Shown: in pieces, positions 16,825 to 20,551 of the stretch
Position numbering within the stretch: position 1 is the first letter of the stretch
How the letters are laid out: each line of letters begins with the position of its first letter
Source of the DNA: Saccoglossus kowalevskii
Lineage: Eukaryota; Hemichordata; Enteropneusta; Harrimaniidae
Direction of reading: 5' to 3'
Length of the DNA stretch: 20,551 nucleotides
Assembly (NCBI RefSeq): GCF_000003605.2
Contig: NW_003157239.1
Coordinates: 95,841-116,391 of the forward strand
Program-made: the position numbers and the translations under genes
The notes under the pieces: generated by a model
Told to the model about the DNA's origin: nothing
Databases searched by the model: none
The model's input: the letters and a program-made list of their open reading frames with translations, nothing else

Positions 16825-19800
16825 CTATTGGGTATAAACACATGCACATTACGTGAAGGCCCAGGTATAAACACATGCACATTACGTGAAGGCCCAGGTA
16901 TAAACACGTGCACATTACGTGAAGGCCCAGGTATAAACACATGCACATTGTGTGAAGGCCCAGGTATATACACGTGCACAATACGTGAAGGCCCAGGTAT
17001 AAACACATGCACATTACGTGAAGGCCCAGGTATAAACACATGCACATTACGTGAAGGCCCAGGTATAAACACGTGCACATTACGTGAAGGCCCGGGTATA
17101 AACACGTGCACATTACGTGAAGACCCAGGTATAAACACATGCGCATTACGTGAAGGCCCAGGTATAAACACATGCACATTACGTGAAGGCCCAGGTATAA
17201 ACACATGCACATTACGTGAAGGCCCAGGTATAAACACATGCACATTACGTGAAGGCCCAGGTATAAACACATGCACATTACGTGAAGGCCCAGGTATAAA
17301 CACATGCACATTACGTGGATGCCCGGGTATAAACACAGCTCATTACGTAAAGGCCCAGGTATAAACACATGCACATTACGTGAAGGCCCAGGTATAAACT
17401 CATGCACATTACGTGAAGGCCCAGGTATAAACACATGCACATTACGTGAAGGCCCAGGTATAAACACATGCACATTACGTGAAGGCCTAGGTATAAACAC
17501 ATGCGCATTACGTGAAGGCCCAGGTATAAACACATGCAAATTACGTGAAGGTCTAGGTATAAACACGTGCACATTACGTGAAGGCCTAGGTATAAACACA
17601 TGCACATTACGTGGATGCCCAGGTATAAACACGTGCACATTACGTGAAGGCCCAGGTATAAACACATGCACATTACGTGGATGCCCAGGTATAAACACAT
17701 GTACATTACGTGAAGGCCCAGGTATAAACACGTGCACATTACGTGAAGGCCCAGGTATAATTACGTGCAAATGTTTATATGTACTTCTAATGTAGTCTGG
17801 GAAGAGTAGGTGAAGGCGATATCACAGATTCTAGTGAAGGGCATGGCATAGCATAATGTATAATTCAAGACCGATATATTTTTTTTATTTCAACATAAAC
17901 TGTTATCAACCACTATTTATATCGATTACGCTTCTCGAATAAACAAAGATGCAAACTTACGTTCCGAATAGCTCACCCTCTTCCAATGTATCGGGAAGAT
18001 CTTTGCCGTTTGTTTCCGGAAGCAACAACGTCAGAAGACCGGCAAGTATGGCCACAATAGCCATAATAAGATACGGCAAAGGGTACCATACGTCGATTAG
18101 TAACATTACGTATGGTGAACTGATACTACCAACACGTGCCCATGTAGATGCAAGACCCATGCCAGCATTCCTGATAAAATAAAGACGATATCAATTTGAA
18201 TACCAAACATTCTGTAGATTTTTTTTTTATTTTTCTGTAACACCTTTGTTAAGTTTAAAGCAAGTTGACATAGCTCCGAGCTGGATACAGTTTTAAATAA
18301 AAATTACAAAAAAAATATTTTGAAAATATTATGCAGGTTGGTTTTCGAATTGGTTAAACGGCAGTATTAATCATTCGTCGAAAGTTTGGTCTCGTATAAA
18401 CTTTGAACTTTGACACCCCTGTGCCTTTTGTTATCTAATTAGTTGTTATATGTTTGACAATGTATTGATTGCCACATATCACAGGATAGTGGCAATGATT
18501 GCTAAAAAACTACGGGCGGTAACCGTGATTACCACTGATTACAAGACAGCGATCGTTAGTATCTCATGGCAACTATCAATTGTAACACGGTTCTCAGGGC
18601 AGCGACCAAGATTACAGGACAGTGTCCATAATTGCCACAGATTACGGAAGACCCCTGGACAGTGACCATGTTGTTTATCACATATTTCAGTGCAACTACG
18701 GTGATGGTTGCTGCAGATTACAAGGCAGTGACCGTGATTACCACGGATTCAATGAAAAAGCACGCAATTTCAGCACTCGGGGATAGAGACGATTATATTC
18801 CAATTTTGTCATAAAAGACAACATGAGCAATGAAATGACAGTGAATTTGACTTTAATCATTCTGATTGGCATTCTGGTGACAAATTGTGTTAACTTGTTT
18901 TTCTGGATAGGTTTAATATGGAAACTGTTTGTTTAATCTGATGAGATAGCATAATGAGTTGCGATGTTTGTTTTTTATGGTAGTTAATTTGATGATAACA
19001 TGTTTTGATGTGTGGCAGATAATTTAAACACATTTGGCAGAAAACCACCATTAATATGTATAAGTAATATACTTTATAATTTAATTTTAAAGACATAAAT
19101 TGAATTGAAGATGAGAAACGTTTCATCTTAGAATATGTAAATTATATTAACATGTATCAGTAAATATGCAATTTTAGTTAGCAACCATATAGTTACCCAT
19201 ATTGTTTTTTTTTCAATAGTGCGCTTTACGTATTATTATAACACATAGCCCTATCAGCCAATCAGATTCGCGCACTGATTTGGCCGCGGTCAATACCTTT
19301 GTGTATTGACTTCTCAGAGGTCAAAGACGTAATATTCAGCTTCTGCGCTTGCGCAGACGTTATTGATCTAAATATTCTGATTCATCGATGAGGCTTGTTG
19401 GCGTTTTCACGGAAAATTACCTTTAATTTGTGGATTGTAATATTTTATGATCAACAAGGTATCTTGCATTACTTCGGACGAGTTATGTTAATACTTGTAA
19501 CTGGGAGATAATCACCGATTACACGACAACACGACAACCCCCAGCTTCGGTCGATATACAAATTTGTCGGCCCGAAGAGAGCAATATTGACCGATGCTTC
19601 GAGAAATCCATATATCGACCTTGGCCCGGTTCAATATTTCAATAATGTCTTACCTGACCGACGTTGGATATATTTCAGCCGAAAATATATATACAAGAGC
19701 GAAGGATCCGGCGATGAAAAATTTACCGACCATGGCTAAAGCGGCTGAAATATTCACGTTCTCTGCAATGAAAAATCACAGATACATTAGTAACATATAA

Positions 19801-20277
19801 ACATGCAACACGACGGAGGTTCGACCTCACAATTGACCCTCCCATACTCGTTATGGGAATTTCCGTCAAGTAACATTTGATATGGTCTCAGTATACAGAA
19901 TACAATGATACTGAAAAAACAATTTTTGGTTCTATATATAGAACTAATTATATGATATAATCGTTCCTGGATACCACAAATCTATAGTGCATAGCCAACT
20001 TAATTTGATTATTAGGTTTTGTAAAATGTATCCAGTAATGAGTCATGCAGTTATTTAAATTAACTTACCGGGTGGTACTGATATAATTAAAGCAATTCCA
20101 CCGAGTACGTTAAATGAACACAACAACCAACGACGACCAACCTTATCCAACAAAAACCAACATAGAAGATAAGCTGGGATTTCCACTGCACCGGAAACCA
20201 GAAATGCTGTATATGGATTAGTACCGAGTGCAGCTGTATTCAACGAAAGCCCGTAATACACGAAACTGATGGCGAAC
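16677..20277 (-). CDS. SLC22-family MFS transporter (organic cation/anion/carnitine type), C-terminal four exons, 5' end outside window
   Basis: Plasma-membrane solute carrier moving organic ions down or against gradients; the substrate cannot be told from this part. The CDS joins 20277-20069, 19762-19654, 18170-17961 and 16824-16677, with all phases agreeing (224 residues here, numbered 1-224). TM7 is within FAISFVYYGLSLNTAALG. TM8 contains SGAVEIPAYLL, then the MFS signature DKVGRR (44-49). TM9 is around 55-67, and TM10 is the KFFIAGSFALVYIFSAEIYP segment. TSVRNAGMG opens TM11, and TM12 ends at LLPETNGKDLPDT (155-167), the characteristic SLC22 ending. A 48-residue acidic tail follows. Family members are usually about 550 residues, so TM1-TM6 and the large extracellular loop are beyond the right edge. 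The family is secure; I do not assign a subtype. Confidence 0.93.
16831..17773. repeat. 33-bp minisatellite, 28 units plus a partial, in the last SLC22 intron
   Basis: Units begin GGTATAAACACATGCACATT on the plus strand and end ACGTGAAGGCCCA. Start points run from 16831 to 17754 at 33-base steps, except one 32-base unit (17325-17357 region, CACAGCTCATT). The copies are nearly identical, with recurrent variants CACATG/CACGTG, GTGAAGG/GTGGATG and GGCCCAGG/GGCCTAGG. The last partial unit fades into TAATTACGTGCAAATG. Because 33 is a multiple of 3, several frames stay open on both strands, giving 11-residue peptide repeats (for example GINTCTLREGP and VHVFIPGPSRN); these are by-products, not evidence of a gene. 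Confidence 0.97.
17961..18170 (-). CDS. SLC22 exon with TM11-TM12 and the PETNGKDLPDT motif
   Basis: 210 nt: G completes Arg106, 69 codons, then AC of a Thr codon. The acceptor is TTTATTTTATCAG and the donor is AAC|GTAAGT. It encodes NAGMGLASTWARVGSI (TM11), a second hydrophobic segment (TM12) and LLPETNGKDLPDT. Reading through the donor meets TAA immediately, so retaining the next intron would truncate the protein here. Confidence 0.93.
18465..18757 (+). repeat. Decayed tandem array, about 30-bp period
   Basis: Repeated variants of GTGATTACCACGGATTACAA followed by GGCAGTGACC. Clear copies are near 18524-18552, 18611-18620 and 18716-18750, with weaker ones between. Divergence between copies is high and some spacings are irregular. 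It is unrelated in sequence to the 33-bp array, so this gene has hosted two independent intronic minisatellites. Confidence 0.6.
19218..19640. mobile_element. Palindrome-rich block, probably MITE-derived
   Basis: Several perfect inverted repeats: AGTGCGC/GCGCACT (19218-19224 and 19270-19276); GTCAATAC/GTATTGAC with a 6-nt loop (19289-19310); TCTGCGC TT GCGCAGA (19342-19357); GGTCGATATA/TATATCGACC (19549-19558 and 19611-19620). Near-inverted AATATTGACC and GGTTCAATATT lie at about 19584 and 19627. CpG density is higher than in the flanks. Outer boundaries and target duplications are not clear, so this could be two adjacent elements. Confidence 0.5.
19654..19762 (-). CDS. SLC22 exon with TM10
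   Basis: 109 nt: AG completes a Glu codon, then 35 codons (NVNISAALAMVGKFFIAGSF and on to IFSAEIYPTSV) and AG of an Arg codon. The acceptor is TTTTTCATTGCAG and the donor is AG|GTAAGA. The SAEIYPTSVR motif at the TM10/TM11 junction is diagnostic of the family. Confidence 0.93.
20069..20277 (-). CDS. SLC22 exon with TM7-TM9
   Basis: 209 nt: one base finishing a codon, 69 codons, one trailing base. The acceptor is TTTCTACACAG and the donor is G|GTAAGT. It encodes YYGLSLNTAALG, SGAVEIPAYLLCW, the DKVGRRW loop motif and FNVLGGIALII, closely matching SLC22 proteins. This is the most 5' exon in the window; 20278-20551 looks intronic and the preceding exon is not present. Confidence 0.93.
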
Positions 20278-20551
20278 CTGTGTAGAAATGAACCATGGTA
20301 TTATATCATGTATTCCAAAAATATACATATAGTAAATATATTTGCAATATTTTCTGCTTAAATGTCCACCGCATATGTACATGATAAGCACTGCTGACCC
20401 TATTGACCTCATGCGTGATTACAGAAGATGACGTCAACAGACAATTTGTATGGCGGATGTGTTCGAACATTTTAAAAGGGCAGTAGTCTTCCGCCAACGA
20501 TGTGCGAGATATATGGGTCTCATATAAACAAAGATGGCAACTTTGACTGTC
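20278..20551 (-). other. SLC22 intron, running off the right edge
   Basis: By the gene model this is intron upstream of the TM7 exon. Open frames of about 60 codons here show none of the hydrophobic or MFS motifs expected of the preceding SLC22 exon, so I do not call an exon. Confidence 0.7.

Larger units (their letters stand above)
18171..19653 (-). other. SLC22 intron with two repeat blocks
   Basis: A 1483-bp intron between the TM10 and TM11 exons (GTAAGA ... TTTTATCAG). It contains a decayed tandem array (18465-18757) and a palindrome-rich block (19218-19640) that reaches to within about 15 bases of the 5' splice site. Open frames inside it are side effects of the repeats. Confidence 0.85.

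Noticed and set aside
16831-17753. CRISPR-like array
   Set aside because: The 33-bp units are directly contiguous with no unique spacers, there are no cas genes, and the setting is a eukaryotic intron. It is a minisatellite.
16724-17770. 348-codon minus-strand frame and the plus-strand 163- and 180-codon frames as repeat-protein genes
   Set aside because: They arise from a stop-free 33-bp unit; the array lies in an intron with strong flanking SLC22 exons, and no promoter or splice signal favours them.

Overview
This window is animal (metazoan, most likely invertebrate bilaterian) nuclear DNA: AT-rich, with short coding exons bounded by GT/AG splice sites, AATAAA signals, small inverted-repeat transposons and minisatellites. 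Nothing looks bacterial or viral. The species cannot be read from the sequence. Exons were built by hand from splice signals, phase matching and protein logic, so they are models that lack transcript support.

Three genes can be supported, all on the minus strand. (1) Positions 989-2950 hold the 5' part of a type II membrane protein: a short start exon (2905-2950) and an exon (989-1277) with a cytoplasmic FDNPGY/YVDM/YVEM tail and a membrane anchor. The rest lies beyond the left edge. (2) Positions 9260-11511 hold a complete three-exon PRD-like homeobox gene, modelled at 357 residues. Its homeodomain carries one extra residue in the loop after helix 1, and it has an intron at the class-typical site before the VWFQNRR motif. 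An AATAAA lies 63 bases past the stop. A further exon-like segment at 14845-14962 ends in the same phase as coding exon 1 and could be an alternative first exon. (3) Positions 16677-20277 hold the last four coding exons of an SLC22-family (organic cation/anion/carnitine-type) MFS transporter, TM7 to the C-terminus. The 5' half lies beyond the right edge.

The most striking non-coding feature is a minisatellite of 28 units of 33 bp (one of 32) at 16831-17753, in the last SLC22 intron. It ends 4 bases before the 3' splice site, so the branch point and pyrimidine tract of that intron must come from the repeat. The sense strand has no AG dinucleotide for 512 bases upstream of the true acceptor. 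Two much older, decayed tandem arrays lie at about 5870-6510 and 18465-18757.

Mobile-element debris includes a complete 157-bp MITE with TTAA target duplications (10345-10501), a related fragment at 12977-13030, a 191-bp TA-flanked MITE (8570-8760) and a palindrome-rich block (19218-19640) next to an SLC22 exon. The remaining sequence (about 2951-9170, 11514-14844 and 14963-16190) shows no gene I can defend. A weak plus-strand candidate with two phase-matched small exons starts at 3385.

The three genes show no functional link; they appear to be unrelated neighbours. I did not find a clear new multi-gene system. The best leads are the atypical homeodomain gene with its possible alternative N-terminus, and the repeat-embedded splice site.
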